Shown: positions 18,147-18,520 of the stretch, in pieces
Position numbering within the stretch: the first letter of the stretch is position 1
How the letters are laid out: every line of letters starts with the position of its first letter
Source: Phycisphaera sp.
GTDB lineage: Bacteria > Planctomycetota > Phycisphaerae > Phycisphaerales > UBA1924
Length of the DNA stretch: 18,520 nt
Direction: 5' to 3'
Assembly: GCA_002732755.1 (NCBI GenBank)
Contig: NVSP01000002.1
Coordinates: forward strand, 16,544-35,063
The notes under the pieces: model-generated
Database searches by the model: none
Seen by the model: only the letters and a program-made list of their open reading frames with translations
What the model was told of the DNA's origin: nothing
Program-made: the position numbers and the translations under genes

Positions 18147-18520
18147 ATGAAAATCAATAAAAGAGAAACAGAGACCTATGTACTAACTGATCTTGAGGCA
18201 TTGGACACTGTAACTGTCTATGTAGCTAATTACAATCTAGGCAGCGGACAGATAGTTATTGAATGCTATTGTCAGTCATGGGCCTATTATTGGGGCGGAA
18301 TGGGAGAAAAAACTCTACAAGAGTTTTTTGCTGGCTGCGACAATAATTATATTTTAGCCAAGCTTTTAGCTGGCAACACAAGAGAGACCGATTTTGATTT
18401 AATTCATAATGAATCTCTCAAAAAAGGCTTTGATATTTGCGCATCTTCAGATGTTGAAATTGCCATGTGTGCCGCAGAAATGAGAGATTGTTTCGGCGAA
18501 GAGTGGATGATGGACTTGCC
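18147..18520 (+). CDS. Conserved phage protein, partial, cut by right edge
   Basis: 124 codons are visible without a stop. The start is MKINKRETETYVLTDLEALD; a later segment CQSWAYYWGGMGEKTLQEFF followed by DNNYILAKLL resembles a widespread phage family of unknown function that carries Y/W-YWGxMGxxTxxEFF. Strong AGGAG site upstream. The rest lies outside the window. Confidence 0.65.
   Translation, partial: MKINKRETETYVLTDLEALDTVTVYVANYNLGSGQIVIECYCQSWAYYWGGMGEKTLQEFFAGCDNNYILAKLLAGNTRETDFDLIHNESLKKGFDICASSDVEIAMCAAEMRDCFGEEWMMDL

Noticed and set aside
1-18520. tRNA genes, CRISPR arrays and insertion sequences
   Set aside because: No cloverleaf, no regular repeat-spacer pattern and no transposase or terminal inverted repeats were seen by eye. 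This does not exclude short degenerate elements.

Overview
The window is an AT-rich stretch of a tailed-phage (or prophage) early/accessory region. The protein families point to a phage of a gammaproteobacterium, possibly a marine or Moraxellaceae-like host; this is inferred from family resemblance only. Genes are short, tightly packed and mostly joined by 4-base ATGA overlaps. No capsid, tail, terminase, integrase, rRNA, tRNA, IS element or CRISPR array is visible. A Lar-like zinc ribbon, a possible holin and many small acidic proteins fit a phage genome.

The window falls into nine transcription blocks that switch strand repeatedly. Block A (2021 to 1, leftward) holds a lysine-rich peptide, a five-helix membrane protein, a holin-like protein, two cytoplasmic unknowns, a Lar-like zinc ribbon and a partial membrane protein. 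Block B (6302 to 2085, leftward) holds sixteen small genes, almost all unknown, many acidic or with zinc-ribbon cysteines; it looks like a moron or anti-host cargo array. Block C (9033 to 6439, leftward) is the recombination operon: two small genes, a Rad52-like single-strand annealing protein, a 56-residue gene, an 18-codon ORF, an HNH endonuclease and SSB, closed by a clear terminator. Block D (9899 to 9188, leftward) is a short three-gene unit that copies the head of block B.

Block E (10211 to 12685, rightward) is the replication operon: a DUF1376/O-like replication protein with iteron-like repeats inside the gene, a DnaC-like helicase loader, an ASCH-like protein and a Cys/His protein. 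Block F (13589 to 12734, leftward) holds three unknowns. Block G (13700 to 14617, rightward) starts with a DUF559/VSR-type nuclease whose first codons overlap a parS-like palindrome. Block H (15928 to 14568, leftward) holds an HTH-like protein, a NinB-like protein, a small conserved phage protein and an HNH/Ref-like protein. Block I (16055 to beyond the right end) holds eight small unknowns, one with a DUF1737-like start and the last one cut by the window edge.

The regulatory layer is the most unusual part. Eight promoter candidates can be read by eye, six of them with a 16-base spacer. Three leftward promoters carry the same decamer AAACAAAAGC abutting the -35 box, and two of these lie in 84-base cassettes that align without gaps, 3.6 kb apart. 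Palindromes sit in both of the other divergent promoter pairs. The replication operon has a leader with a terminator-like hairpin. Replication (E) and recombination (C, D) genes thus flank a shared control region at about 9900-10210.
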